Source: Propionibacteriaceae bacterium (GTDB lineage: Bacteria > Actinomycetota > Actinomycetes > Propionibacteriales > Propionibacteriaceae). Taken from it: a DNA stretch of 64,000 nt. Both the position numbers and the translations under genes were made by a program. Location of the stretch: positions 1 to 64,000 of the forward strand of contig JAOPXN010000096.1 of NCBI GenBank assembly GCA_025965155.1, written 5' to 3'. Numbering within the stretch: the stretch's first letter is position 1; every line of letters starts with the position of its first letter. The notes below the pieces were generated by a model, which made no database searches, was not told where the DNA came from, and was given only the letters and a program-made list of their open reading frames with translations. Positions 17,373 to 24,803 of the stretch are shown in pieces.

Positions 17373-18407
17373 TCACTCGTACATGATGTAGTCGGGTTTC
17401 GGCTTGATCATCAGCACCTGCCGGGGTGTCATCAGGCTTCCGCTGCGGCTGTCCTCGTCAAGGAAGAGCTTGAAGCCGGGGTGCACGAACTTCGGCGTGC
17501 TGGCGTTCACCCGCCGGTAGGTGTGGAGCTTCTGCTGCCGGGTGCCGATCCCGTCCACGGATTTGACCAGCACCACGCCTCGGTGCCGGTTCAGCTGTGA
17601 CTCTCCGCGGACGATCCGCGGCGCCAGCTGGTGGTAGACCACGACTTTCTCCGGCAGGTGGTTGCGGGCCACGATCCGGGCCACGTGCGCCGCGACCTCG
17701 TCCACCACCTCGCCGGTGGTGTGACCGAAGACCTCACCGGGGACCTGTCCGGGGCCCATCGCCCACTCGGGGTCCAGCGCGAGACCGACATCCGGCTCGG
17801 CCAGCCAGTCGTCGTAGGCCTTGACCTCGTCGATGAACCGAGCTCGGCCCGGCTGGATGTTCAGCAGCAGCAGCGCCCTGTGCGCCCGGGCCTGCCTAAG
17901 GTATGGCCGGATCCTCGCATCCGAGATCCGGGTCCGGTACAGACCGTCGCGACCGGGCTCGGACTGCACGATGGTCGCGATCACCTCAAGCACCGGGAGT
18001 ACCTCTTTGCCGTCGGCGTACGGCGCCGCCCGTTTCTCCAGCTCGTCGAGCCGGTCCGCTACCCGGCCGATGCCCAACCGGCCCAGCGCCGGCGATCCGG
18101 TGAGACCGGCGTACCCGACCAGCCGGTGCCGCGGGAAGATCGTGGTGCCCCCGCGGGGCAACTGGCGTCTCACCGGGCCGCTGTCGGGTCTTGTCGTGGG
18201 CGTCGGGGTCCCGGCGGTCGTGGGCGCCGGGGTTCCAGCGGGCCTGCGGCTGCTCGGTGCGGCCGGGGTAGGAGAGCTCGGGGACGCGCTTGCGGCTGGC
18301 CCGCTTCCCTCCGCTGACTCCACCGGCGTAACCGTCTGTGCGCCGAACCCGCAGCCGGCGACCAGCAGCAGCGCCGCGATACTCGCCCGCGTCCGGATGC
18401 CGCGCAT
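17373..18407 (-). CDS. Lipoprotein of unknown function with TIM-barrel-like layout
   Basis: 344 aa. A signal peptide with lipobox LVAGC (about residues 16-20) anchors it outside the membrane, followed by a long Ser/Pro/Thr linker. The remainder alternates strand-like segments (ALLLLNIQPGR, VGLALDPEW, KVVVYHQLAPR, GVVLVKSVDG, KFVHPGFKLFLDED, PDYIMYE) with helices, as in a (beta/alpha)8 barrel. Acidic residues at strand ends (DPEW, LDED) resemble glycosidase active sites, but I cannot name a family. It starts 4 bases after the DsrE gene stop and is probably cotranscribed. Confidence 0.75.
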   Translation of the reverse strand: MRGIRTRASIAALLLVAGCGFGAQTVTPVESAEGSGPAASASPSSPTPAAPSSRRPAGTPAPTTAGTPTPTTRPDSGPVRRQLPRGGTTIFPRHRLVGYAGLTGSPALGRLGIGRVADRLDELEKRAAPYADGKEVLPVLEVIATIVQSEPGRDGLYRTRISDARIRPYLRQARAHRALLLLNIQPGRARFIDEVKAYDDWLAEPDVGLALDPEWAMGPGQVPGEVFGHTTGEVVDEVAAHVARIVARNHLPEKVVVYHQLAPRIVRGESQLNRHRGVVLVKSVDGIGTRQQKLHTYRRVNASTPKFVHPGFKLFLDEDSRSGSLMTPRQVLMIKPKPDYIMYE

Positions 18408-18411
18408 GCGT

Positions 18412-18774
18412 CTAGTAGACCAACGCCTGGGTGCCGTCGGCCAGCGCCGCCTCGACAAAGCCCGCCGCGCCCTGGATCCGGGCCTCCGGCAGCAGGTCGG
18501 CCTCGGTTAGCTCACGCCGGGCCGCGCACTGGCTGCAGACCCGGATCGAGCCCGATGTATGGATCAGCTCCACCAGCTCGGCGACTGGAGTGGCGTGGGG
18601 CAGCGCAAGATCTGGCTGCCGTCCCGGCACCGCGAACCAGACCGCCTCACCGGTCAGCCAGACCGACACCTCGGCACCGGCGGCGATACCCATCGCCGCG
18701 ACGGTCCAGGCCTGGTTCGCCCGCTCGGCCGCTTCCGCTCCGCAGGTGACCTTGACGACCAGCGAACGTGTCAT
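18412..18774 (-). CDS. DsrE-family protein
   Basis: 120 aa single-domain DsrE/YchN-like protein (LVVKVTCGAEAAERANQAW at the N-terminus, then MGIAAGAEVSVWLTGEAV). A CSQC pair in RVCSQCAARRE (about residues 79-82) marks a possible persulfide-carrying or redox site, as in sulfur-relay DsrE relatives. It is cytoplasmic. It precedes the lipoprotein gene by 4 bases. Given the sulfurtransferase operon 2 kb away a sulfur-relay role is conceivable but unproven. Confidence 0.78.
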   Translation of the reverse strand: MTRSLVVKVTCGAEAAERANQAWTVAAMGIAAGAEVSVWLTGEAVWFAVPGRQPDLALPHATPVAELVELIHTSGSIRVCSQCAARRELTEADLLPEARIQGAAGFVEAALADGTQALVY

Positions 18775-18888
18775 CCGTGCCGTCGCGGCACAGGAGGTGT
18801 GGGCATGCCGTCATTCTGGCAGACCTGCTGCGGCGACATCACCGGATCAGGACATCCGGGCTCTGCTCACGGTGCCAGACTGAGCCGC

Positions 18889-19245
18889 ATGATCGGACGA
18901 CTGCACGGCACCGTGATCGACTGCGCGGCCCCGCAGAAGCTGGCTTCGTTCTATGAAGCCCTGCTAGGCATGCAGCGGGTCCAGGACGAGCCTGGCTGGG
19001 TGGTGATCGGGGATGGTCCGGACCGGCCCGGACTGGCCTTCGCCCAGGTCGAGGACTACCGTCCGCCGACCTGGCCGGCCGGCGACCGTCCGCAGTACCG
19101 GCACTTCGACGTACGGGTCGAGGACCTGGACGTGGCCGAGGCTGCCGTCGTCGAGCTCGGGGCGACGCGGCTGAGCGGTGGCGGTGACCGCTTCCGGGTG
19201 TTCGCCGACCCGGTCGGCCACCCGTTCTGCCTGGTCGCCTTCTAG
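18889..19245 (+). CDS. VOC/glyoxalase-like small protein
   Basis: 118 aa single-module vicinal-oxygen-chelate protein: the strand pattern GRLHGTVIDCAAPQKLASFY at the start, a paired RHFDVRVEDLDVAEAAVVEL and the C-terminal FADPVGHPFCLVAF typical of glyoxalase-like domains (Glyoxalase_6 type). Metal ligands of canonical glyoxalase are only partly present, so it may bind a ligand without catalysis. ATG 18889 is preceded by CAGACT 7 nt upstream, a possible variant leaderless -10. Confidence 0.78.
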   Translation: MIGRLHGTVIDCAAPQKLASFYEALLGMQRVQDEPGWVVIGDGPDRPGLAFAQVEDYRPPTWPAGDRPQYRHFDVRVEDLDVAEAAVVELGATRLSGGGDRFRVFADPVGHPFCLVAF

Positions 19246-19291
19246 CCCGGGCTCTGAGTACTCAGCGCGGCGGCCGGGCGGCCGATCCCGC

Positions 19292-19297
19292 TAGGCT
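19292..19297 (+). promoter_or_regulatory. -10 box of a leaderless promoter for dtd
   Basis: TAGGCT with a 6-nt gap to the dtd ATG and no ribosome binding site. The 12-bp palindrome CTGAGTACTCAG lies about 30 bases upstream (19254-19265) and might be an operator. Confidence 0.5.
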
Positions 19298-19303
19298 CCC
19301 GCC

Positions 19304-19735
19304 ATGCGTCTGGTGCTGCAGCGAGCCCGTTCGGCTGAGGTCCGGGTGGACGGCGAGGTGGTCGGGCAGCTGACCCGCCCGGGTCTGCTGGTGCTGGTGG
19401 GTGTCACCCATTCCGACACTGCTGCGGTGGCGGCGCGACTCGCGGAGAAGGCGTGGACCTTGCGCATCCTCGCCGATGAGCAGTCCTGCGCTCAGCAGAA
19501 CGCACCCCTGCTGGTGGTCAGCCAGTTCACCCTCTACGCCGACACCCGCAAGGGGCGGCGTCCGTCCTGGAGTGCGGCAGCACCGCGACCGGTGAGCGAG
19601 CCGATGGTGCAGGCCTTCGTCGACGCACTCCGCGCTCTCGGCGCCGAGGTGTCGACCGGTGTCTTCGGTGCAGACATGCAGGTCTCGCTGGTCAACGACG
19701 GGCCGGTGACGCTGGTACTGGACTCCGACTCCTAG
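19304..19735 (+). CDS. dtd: D-aminoacyl-tRNA deacylase
   Basis: 143 aa, removes D-amino acids (and glycine) mischarged on tRNA. Both active-site motifs are present: [16 protein letters not shown] (about residues 76-91) and the Gly-cisPro motif NDGPVT near the C-terminus. A few residues are missing between TLRILADE and LLVVSQFTL compared with the E. coli protein, which shortens one loop. It is a single gene. Confidence 0.95.
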   Translation: MRLVLQRARSAEVRVDGEVVGQLTRPGLLVLVGVTHSDTAAVAARLAEKAWTLRILADEQSCAQQNAPLLVVSQFTLYADTRKGRRPSWSAAAPRPVSEPMVQAFVDALRALGAEVSTGVFGADMQVSLVNDGPVTLVLDSDS

Positions 19736-19769
19736 GCCCGGTCAGGGCCCGGGCCGGAGGCCGTCTCGA

Positions 19770-20405
19770 TCAAGCACGCGGTCCCGCGAAGGCGACGCCG
19801 GAGATGAGCACAGCGTCCCGACTGCTCGCCTTCCTCCCGGGCCTGGAAGAGGAGTCGATGGTCAAGTTGACCTGCGCCAGCCGGGTATCGGCCGCGGCGC
19901 CGGCCTGGCCGCCGGTCCGCTCGCGGAGCACCATGACGCCGACCACCATCGCGGCGATCAGAATGAGCACCAGTGCAATCAGGACCACCACTCCGGCCGG
20001 GTTGCGCCGTCTGCCGAGAGGCGGCCGAGCCGGGGCAGCTGCGCCCGGTCCTGCTGCCGGGTCAAGGTCCGGCGCGGTGGACTTGATCGGGTGCTCGTCG
20101 AGCATCGGCGGCAGGGGCTGGGCACCGGCAGGCTGGGATTCTCCGGCCTGGGAATCTTCAGTCTCCGGCGGGTCGGCCGGCTTCTCGCGGTACAGCCAGC
20201 CATACGTGTCCCCAACCCGGTCCTCATCGGCCGGCGGGCGGAGCGAGGGCTCCCAGTGCCTAGGTGTCGGTCGATCCGGCTGACCGGAGTTCCGGTACAG
20301 CGACTCGTATGGGTGTGGTCGGCCCGGGTCAGTGCTGAGCTCGTGGTCGAAGGGGCTCGACCGCGGGTGGCGGGGGTCGGAGTCGTCGGCAGGCGGCTGA
20401 GTCAT
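19770..20405 (-). CDS. Pro-rich single-pass membrane protein of unknown function
   Basis: 211 aa. The first ~130 residues are hydrophilic and Pro/Asp/Glu-rich, with the motif pair YESLYRNSG and TYGWLYREK. One transmembrane segment follows (VVVLIALVLILIAAMVVGVM, about residues 143-162), then a short domain ending VLISGVAFAGPRA. No family recognised. ATG 20405 follows GGAGG, but a TACAGT box ends only 8 nt upstream, so transcription may begin almost at the ATG. It lies beyond the terminator hairpin of the sseC gene and is thus a separate unit. Confidence 0.65.
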   Translation of the reverse strand: MTQPPADDSDPRHPRSSPFDHELSTDPGRPHPYESLYRNSGQPDRPTPRHWEPSLRPPADEDRVGDTYGWLYREKPADPPETEDSQAGESQPAGAQPLPPMLDEHPIKSTAPDLDPAAGPGAAAPARPPLGRRRNPAGVVVLIALVLILIAAMVVGVMVLRERTGGQAGAAADTRLAQVNLTIDSSSRPGRKASSRDAVLISGVAFAGPRA

Positions 20406-20424
20406 CGTCCTCCACTGTAACCCG

Positions 20425-20460
20425 CAAGGGACGTCCGGCACTTCTGCCGAACGTCCCTTG
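20425..20460 (-). terminator. Terminator hairpin after the cysA2-sseC operon
   Basis: CAAGGGACGT pairs with ACGTCCCTTG, with an inner CGGCA/TGCCG stem and a CTTC loop. It is 45 bases after the sseC stop and before the next same-strand promoter. There is no T-run. Confidence 0.65.
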
Positions 20461-20505
20461 ACACGTCACCGCGGCGCAGCGGCCGCTGTGTTACTCCTCG
20501 TGAGC

Positions 20506-20808
20506 TCAGGCCGCTTCGAGCTCGACGTCGATCTCGGCCACGTTGCCGCGGGTGGCGACGACGCGACGGTCTGTCTGGGCTCCCGGCGCGAGGGTCCGCA
20601 GGGTCCACGCGCCGTCCCCGGCGAAGAACCGGAAGTGACCGGTCGCTGAGGTCGGGACCTCAGCGGTGAACTCGCCACCTGAGTCGAGCAGTCGGACGTA
20701 GGCACCCGCGACCGGTGTGCCGCCTCGCAGTACCCGACCCTGGATCACTGCCTCCTTGGTGACATCGATGCCCGCCACGCTGAGACCGCCCTTAGTTGCT
20801 CCGCACAT
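20506..20808 (-). CDS. DUF1416 (SseC-like) protein
   Basis: 100 aa actinobacterial protein always found beside a thiosulfate sulfurtransferase (sseC in mycobacteria). It starts MCGATKGGLSVAGIDV, with the single Cys at residue 2 and the conserved GGTPVAGAYVRLLDSGGEF, then FRFFAGDGAWTLRTLAPGA; the pattern suggests a beta-sandwich like a carboxypeptidase regulatory domain. The invariant N-terminal Cys suggests sulfur handling, but the function is unknown. AGGAGAATCACC precedes the ATG. It is 32 bases downstream of the sulfurtransferase gene. Confidence 0.88.
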   Translation of the reverse strand: MCGATKGGLSVAGIDVTKEAVIQGRVLRGGTPVAGAYVRLLDSGGEFTAEVPTSATGHFRFFAGDGAWTLRTLAPGAQTDRRVVATRGNVAEIDVELEAA

Positions 20809-20840
20809 GGTGATTCTCCTTAGCTCAAGAGTCTGGAAGT

Positions 20841-21689
20841 TCAGAGGGTTCCGGGCTCGTCGCCCACAGCCACGGGAACGCCGACGAGGGAGCCGTACTC
20901 GGTCCACGAGCCGTCGTAGTTCTTGACATTCTTCTGGCCGAGCAACTCCTGCAGCACGAACCAGCTGTGTGCGCTGCGCTCACCGATCCGGCAGTACGCG
21001 ATGATGTCGCCGTCCCAGTCCACGCCAGCCTCGCTGTAGATCTGCTTCAGCTCGTCGTCGGACTTGAAGGTGCCGTCGTCGTTGGCCGCCTTGCTCCACG
21101 GGACGTTCACCGCGGTGGGAATGTGACCGCCGCGCTGCGACTGCTCCTGCGGCAGGTGGGCCGGAGCAAGCAGCCGGCCGGCGAACTCGTCAGGGCTACG
21201 GACGTCCACCAGGCTCTTCTTGCCGATGGCCTCGACAACCTCGTCCCGGAAAGCCCGGATCTGAAGGTTCTGCTCGGACGCGGTGTAGCTGGTGGCCGGG
21301 CGGGTCACCGTCTCGGCGCTCAGCTCGCGGGCCTCGAGCTCCCACTTCTTACGGCCGCCGTTGAGCAGCCGGACGTCGTTGTGACCGTAGAGCTTGAAGT
21401 ACCAGTAGGCGTAGGCCGCGAACCAGTTGTTGTTTCCGCCGTACAGAACGACGGTGTCGTCGTTGCTGACACCCTTCTCAGACAGCAGCTTCTCGAACTG
21501 CTCCTTGTTGACGAAGTCGCGGCGGACCGGATCCTGCAGGTCGGTCCTCCAGTCCAGCTTGATGGCTCCGGCGATGTGGCCACCGTCGTAGGCAGTGGTG
21601 TCCTCATCGACCTCGATCAGAACGATGTTGTCGTCGGTTGCGTGCTCGGCCACCCAGTCGGCGTCGACGAGTACTTCTTGCCTGCTCAT
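20841..21689 (-). CDS. Thiosulfate sulfurtransferase (tandem rhodanese, CysA2/SseA type)
   Basis: 282 aa with two rhodanese domains; only the second is active, with the catalytic Cys in the loop IAYCRIGERSAH (about residues 233-244). It moves sulfane sulfur from thiosulfate to cyanide or thiols. It is cytoplasmic. The start follows CAGGAGACAACAAATC. The gene sits behind a cysteine-containing leader peptide and a hairpin, and before sseC, so expression is probably tied to cysteine supply. Confidence 0.93.
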   Translation of the reverse strand: MSRQEVLVDADWVAEHATDDNIVLIEVDEDTTAYDGGHIAGAIKLDWRTDLQDPVRRDFVNKEQFEKLLSEKGVSNDDTVVLYGGNNNWFAAYAYWYFKLYGHNDVRLLNGGRKKWELEARELSAETVTRPATSYTASEQNLQIRAFRDEVVEAIGKKSLVDVRSPDEFAGRLLAPAHLPQEQSQRGGHIPTAVNVPWSKAANDDGTFKSDDELKQIYSEAGVDWDGDIIAYCRIGERSAHSWFVLQELLGQKNVKNYDGSWTEYGSLVGVPVAVGDEPGTL

Positions 21690-21745
21690 GATTTGTTGTC
21701 TCCTGATGGTGTGATGGGCTCTTGATGTGCGCGTGTTTTCGAGGG

Positions 21746-21764
21746 CCCTGCTCGACGAGCAGGG
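21746..21764 (-). promoter_or_regulatory. Attenuator-like hairpin between leader peptide and sulfurtransferase gene
   Basis: CCCTGCTCGACGAGCAGGG is a perfect 8-bp stem with a 3-nt loop, 60 bases after the leader stop codon and 57 before the sulfurtransferase ATG. It is not followed by a T-run, so control could be Rho-dependent or translational. Confidence 0.5.
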
Positions 21765-21824
21765 AATGCAGCAGAGACGTCGCCAATGCCCGGGGGTGGG
21801 CAGGGATCGAACCGAACGACGCCT

Positions 21825-21932
21825 CTACAGCATTCGAGTCGGCAACAGGCGACACAGCGACGAGCGCATCCGGCCAAGGTCGACGGCCAGGCGGCGGGTG
21901 AGCGGCTTCGCCCACGAGTTCGTCGCGGTCAC
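21825..21932 (-). CDS. Cysteine-responsive leader peptide (35 aa) of the cysA2-sseC operon
   Basis: Not a catalytic protein: a short upstream ORF whose translation probably senses cysteine. It starts at a GTG placed 6 nt after a TACGCT -10 box, so it should be leaderless. The C-terminal part reads RRLAVDLGRMRSSLCRLL, matching the VDL-x-R-x2-S-x2-C core of the second leader in this window (37920-38006) and, from memory, the HVDLxRxxSAxC leader peptides upstream of actinobacterial sulfur genes. Slow decoding of the Cys codon, or an early stop, would alter ribosome position relative to the downstream hairpin. It is too short for automated callers. Confidence 0.75.
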   Translation of the reverse strand: MTATNSWAKPLTRRLAVDLGRMRSSLCRLLPTRML

Positions 21933-21938
21933 CCGCTC

Positions 21939-21968
21939 AGCGTACGGGTAGCCCTCCGCCCATCCCAA
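21939..21968 (-). promoter_or_regulatory. Promoter of the leader-cysA2-sseC operon
   Basis: Minus strand -35 TTGGGA, 18-bp spacer and -10 TACGCT, followed by 6 nt and the leader GTG. Just upstream are AT-rich symmetric sequences, GCGATATCGC (21985-21994) and CTATCTCAAATAG, that may bind a regulator. Confidence 0.55.
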
Positions 21969-22090
21969 GCGGCTATCTCAAATAGCGATATCGCGTCTCA
22001 TTATCCAAGATACGCGCGTGAGTTAGAGCACCTAGATACGGCAGGAACTGCGTGAATGCGGCGTTTTGCGGCGAAAAACAGCCGAATCCC

Positions 22091-22348
22091 TCAGGAGCCG
22101 CCGGCGAACGGGGGCAGAATCTCGACCTTCACGGCCCCCTGGACGACTCGGTCGAGCTGAGCCTGATGTACCGCCACACCGTCGATCAGCACTGAGCTGA
22201 TGCTCAGAACCCGGTCAAACTTGGGATCTGCACGGTTTGCCCTCGCTAGGGCAAGCGCCTCCTTCACCGACTGGGCCTCGATCTCCTCCCCTTCAACGCC
22301 GGCCGCGGCCTTGGCCCCCGCCCAGTAATGAATCGAAATGGTCGCCAT
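22091..22348 (-). CDS. MoaD/ThiS-family ubiquitin-like sulfur carrier with GGS tail
   Basis: 85 aa beta-grasp protein (ISIHYWAGAKAAAGVEGEEI at the start, ...ILPPFAGGS at the end). In MoaD, ThiS and CysO the chain ends in GG, which is adenylated and thiocarboxylated. Here a Ser follows the GG and then a TGA stop, so a protease would have to remove it, or the protein is not a carrier. It is divergent from glnR, in a sulfur-gene neighbourhood. I start at ATG 22348; ATG 22366 is possible. Confidence 0.8.
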   Translation of the reverse strand: MATISIHYWAGAKAAAGVEGEEIEAQSVKEALALARANRADPKFDRVLSISSVLIDGVAVHQAQLDRVVQGAVKVEILPPFAGGS

Positions 22349-22370
22349 TGCAGTAGTCTCATGCATGCAG

Positions 22371-22401
22371 AGAGGCCCCGGCTAGCAAGCCACGGGCCTC
22401 T
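22371..22401. other. Two-tier hairpin in the thiS-glnR divergent region
   Basis: AGAGGCCC pairs with GGGCCTCT, with an inner GGCT/AGCC stem around AGCA. It is followed on the plus strand by TACGTCTTTACA. It lies in the 109-base divergent promoter region, an unusual place for a terminator; it might fold in the glnR 5' leader or block read-through. Confidence 0.5.
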
Positions 22402-22457
22402 ACGTCTTTACACCGACGTGATCTGCTGTTCATCTCATCGATGCCAAGGAGACAGTA

Positions 22458-23147
22458 ATGGCCACCTTGTTGCTGTTGACCAATGACATGCACACGTCCG
22501 CGGAGATCCTCCCGGCGCTGGAGCTGCTCCCCCATCAGATCAAGGTTGCCCACGCCGAGGCCACCGCGCTCTTGGATGCGCCCGCCGCCGACGTGATTCT
22601 GCTTGACGCCCGTCGTGACCTGGTCGGCGCCCGCTCCCTGTGCCGGCTGATCGAGACCACCGGCAAGGAGGCGCCGCTGCTGGTCATCGTCAGTGAGGGC
22701 GGCCTGGCCGCCCTGTCCTCCGACTGGGGGTTCGACGACCTGCTGCTCTCCACTGCCGGTCCGGCCGAGGTCGACGTACGGCTGCGGCTGGCCATGGCCC
22801 CGGTGGCCGCCTCGGGTGTGGACCCGCTGATCCAGACCGGAAATATCGTCATCGATGAGGCCGGCTACTCGGCCAAGCTCAACGGTGAGCAGCTCGACCT
22901 GACCTACACCGAGTTCGAGCTGCTGAAGTACCTGGCTCAGCACCCGGGCCGGGTCTTCAGCCGCCAGCAGCTGCTCAGCGATGTCTGGGGCTACGACTAC
23001 TACGGCGGCACCCGCACCGTCGACGTGCACGTTCGGCGCCTGCGCGCCAAGCTCGGGCCGGAGTACGAATCGGTGATCGGTACGGTCCGCAACGTCGGCT
23101 ACCGCTTCGTCGCCCCCTCCGAGGAGGGGTCCCGGGTCACCTCCTGA
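22458..23147 (+). CDS. glnR: GlnR-type winged-helix nitrogen regulator
   Basis: 229 aa OmpR-family regulator of nitrogen assimilation genes. The N-terminal receiver-like domain (about residues 1-110) keeps [20 protein letters not shown]; as expected for atypical GlnR receivers it lacks a full phospho-acceptor pocket. The C-terminal Trans_reg_C domain is strongly conserved ([46 protein letters not shown]). It lies next to mshD as Rv0818-Rv0819 do. AAGGAGACAGTA precedes the ATG. Confidence 0.93.
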   Translation: MATLLLLTNDMHTSAEILPALELLPHQIKVAHAEATALLDAPAADVILLDARRDLVGARSLCRLIETTGKEAPLLVIVSEGGLAALSSDWGFDDLLLSTAGPAEVDVRLRLAMAPVAASGVDPLIQTGNIVIDEAGYSAKLNGEQLDLTYTEFELLKYLAQHPGRVFSRQQLLSDVWGYDYYGGTRTVDVHVRRLRAKLGPEYESVIGTVRNVGYRFVAPSEEGSRVTS

Positions 23148-23185
23148 CTCCCGATTCTGCTAGCAGCCGAGGCCGATCAGCTCGG

Positions 23186-23758
23186 CTAGGAGCCGAGGCG
23201 AGCCCGCCGCTCCCGCTCGGCCAGCCGTCGCATGTGCGCCGGCAGCGTCCCGGGCGGGCCGCTCTCTCGCAGGTACTGCACCGCGGCGGTCACCTGCGCG
23301 GCCAGCATCAAGACCAGGGAGAGGGTCAGCATCACCGCGGAGATCGCAGCCCAGCCGGCAAGGACGACCGCTGAAATGGTCGACCACAGCGAGAGCAGAA
23401 CCACCAGGTACGAGACCAGGTGCAGGATCCACGACACCCGCATCAGTGGCTCCAGCCGGGCGTCCGCCTGACCGGACCACACCTTCATCGCGCGCAGCCA
23501 GCAGATGTGCTGGAAGCTGCAGATCAGCAGCAGGACCGCGCTGCAGGCCAGCGTCGTCAGCGCCCAGCCCACACCGCCGACGGTCGGATAGTTCGGATAC
23601 CGCACGACGCCGACCACCGCAGCCACCAGTGCCAGCAGCGCCACCAGGTTGCCGAGCTGAGTCAGCCGCAGCTGCGGTTTCATCCGAGCCACCAGGGCGG
23701 GTTGGGCGCGGACACCGTACTCGCCGATCTGGTCGGGCTGGTACTGCTCGTCTCGCAT
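23186..23758 (-). CDS. Four-helix membrane protein of unknown function
   Basis: 190 aa with about four transmembrane segments (LVALLALVAAVVGVV; LTTLACSAVLLLICSFQ; ILHLVSYLVVLLSLW; ISAVMLTLSLVLMLAAQ) between hydrophilic ends; the C-terminus is basic (RRLAERERRARLGS). The ATG at 23758 has GGAGG upstream. It is convergent with glnR and divergent from mshD. No family recognised; a second reading frame over the same region is a shadow. Confidence 0.7.
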   Translation of the reverse strand: MRDEQYQPDQIGEYGVRAQPALVARMKPQLRLTQLGNLVALLALVAAVVGVVRYPNYPTVGGVGWALTTLACSAVLLLICSFQHICWLRAMKVWSGQADARLEPLMRVSWILHLVSYLVVLLSLWSTISAVVLAGWAAISAVMLTLSLVLMLAAQVTAAVQYLRESGPPGTLPAHMRRLAERERRARLGS

Positions 23759-23847
23759 GCAAGTCCTCCGGTTAGTGGGCGGGCACACGCGCACTCGGAT
23801 CCGCAGCCGGTGCAGTCACTACCCTCTTCGGACCCAGCATAGGCCGG

Positions 23848-23853
23848 TACGGT
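23848..23853 (+). promoter_or_regulatory. -10 box of a leaderless promoter for mshD
   Basis: TACGGT with a 7-nt gap to ATG 23861; no ribosome binding site. Confidence 0.5.
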
Positions 23854-23860
23854 GTTGGCC

Positions 23861-24772
23861 ATGACCGAGCGCCTGAGGATAGATCGGACCACCACCGTCG
23901 ACGCCGGCCAGGTCGACGAGGTGGCCGCGCTGGTCCAGGCGGCGGCGGCCACGGACGGCTTCGAAGGCCTGAACGAGGCCGCGCTGCTGGCGCTGCGCTA
24001 CAACGATCCCGGCAGCACCCATCTGCTGGCGCGCGTCGGCGAGACGCTGGTCGGCTACGCACAGCTGCTGGAGCTGGGTGGGTCCACCAGCGGGGTACTG
24101 GTGGTCGCCCCGTCGGCCCGGCGGCGCGGACTCGGCAGCGAGCTGCTGACCCAGCTGATCGACAACGCCGGGTCGCCGCTGCACATCTGGGGTATGCACG
24201 ACACCGAGGCCGCGCACCGGCTGGCCCGTCGGCACCAGCTGGTCCGCGCCAGGGAGCTGTTGATCATGACCAGGTCGCTCGATGCGCCGGTGCCGGAGAC
24301 AGGACCCCCTGCCGGCACATGGATCCGTACCTTCGAGGTCGGCCGGGACGAGGAGGCCTGGCTGAGGGTCAACGCGCGCGCCTTCGCCCACCACCCCGAG
24401 CAGGGGTCGCTCACCCGGGTGGACCTGGACGAACGGATGGCCGAACCCTGGTTTGACCCGTCCGGCTTCTTCGTCGCCGAGCGCGACGGCCGCATGGTCG
24501 GGTTCCACTGGACCAAGCAGCACGAAGATCATCGGGGCGAGGTATACGTGCTGGGCGTTGACCCGGAGGCCGGCGGCGGTGGCCTCGGCACCGCCCTGCT
24601 GCACAGCGGGCTGCGGCACCTGGCCGCCACCGGCAACACCGAAGTCCTGCTCTACGTCGAGGCCGACCATGAGCGCGCAGTCAAGCTGTACGCAACCAAT
24701 GGCTTCTCCGAGTCCAGTCGTGATGTCATGTACTCCCAGCCCGTGCGGGCCGCGCAGGTCGGGCGCGACTAG
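23861..24772 (+). CDS. mshD: Mycothiol synthase (acetyl-CoA:Cys-GlcN-Ins acetyltransferase)
   Basis: 303 aa, last step of mycothiol synthesis, acetylating Cys-GlcN-Ins. It has two tandem GNAT domains: the N-terminal with [15 protein letters not shown] (about residues 87-101), the C-terminal with [18 protein letters not shown] and the ending [20 protein letters not shown], which is characteristic of MshD. It follows glnR as in mycobacteria. The ATG at 23861 fits the adjacent leaderless -10 box. Mycothione reductase at 35.7-37.1 kb completes a mycothiol theme. Confidence 0.94.
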   Translation: MTERLRIDRTTTVDAGQVDEVAALVQAAAATDGFEGLNEAALLALRYNDPGSTHLLARVGETLVGYAQLLELGGSTSGVLVVAPSARRRGLGSELLTQLIDNAGSPLHIWGMHDTEAAHRLARRHQLVRARELLIMTRSLDAPVPETGPPAGTWIRTFEVGRDEEAWLRVNARAFAHHPEQGSLTRVDLDERMAEPWFDPSGFFVAERDGRMVGFHWTKQHEDHRGEVYVLGVDPEAGGGGLGTALLHSGLRHLAATGNTEVLLYVEADHERAVKLYATNGFSESSRDVMYSQPVRAAQVGRD

Positions 24773-24803
24773 GATTCAAGCCCACGGAGACGCAGGAGAA
24801 CTG

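Noticed and set aside
21795-21830. tRNA-like GGTTCGATCCC on the minus strand
   Set aside because: The flanking bases do not form a T stem (TTCGG against CCTGC) and no acceptor or anticodon arm could be found.
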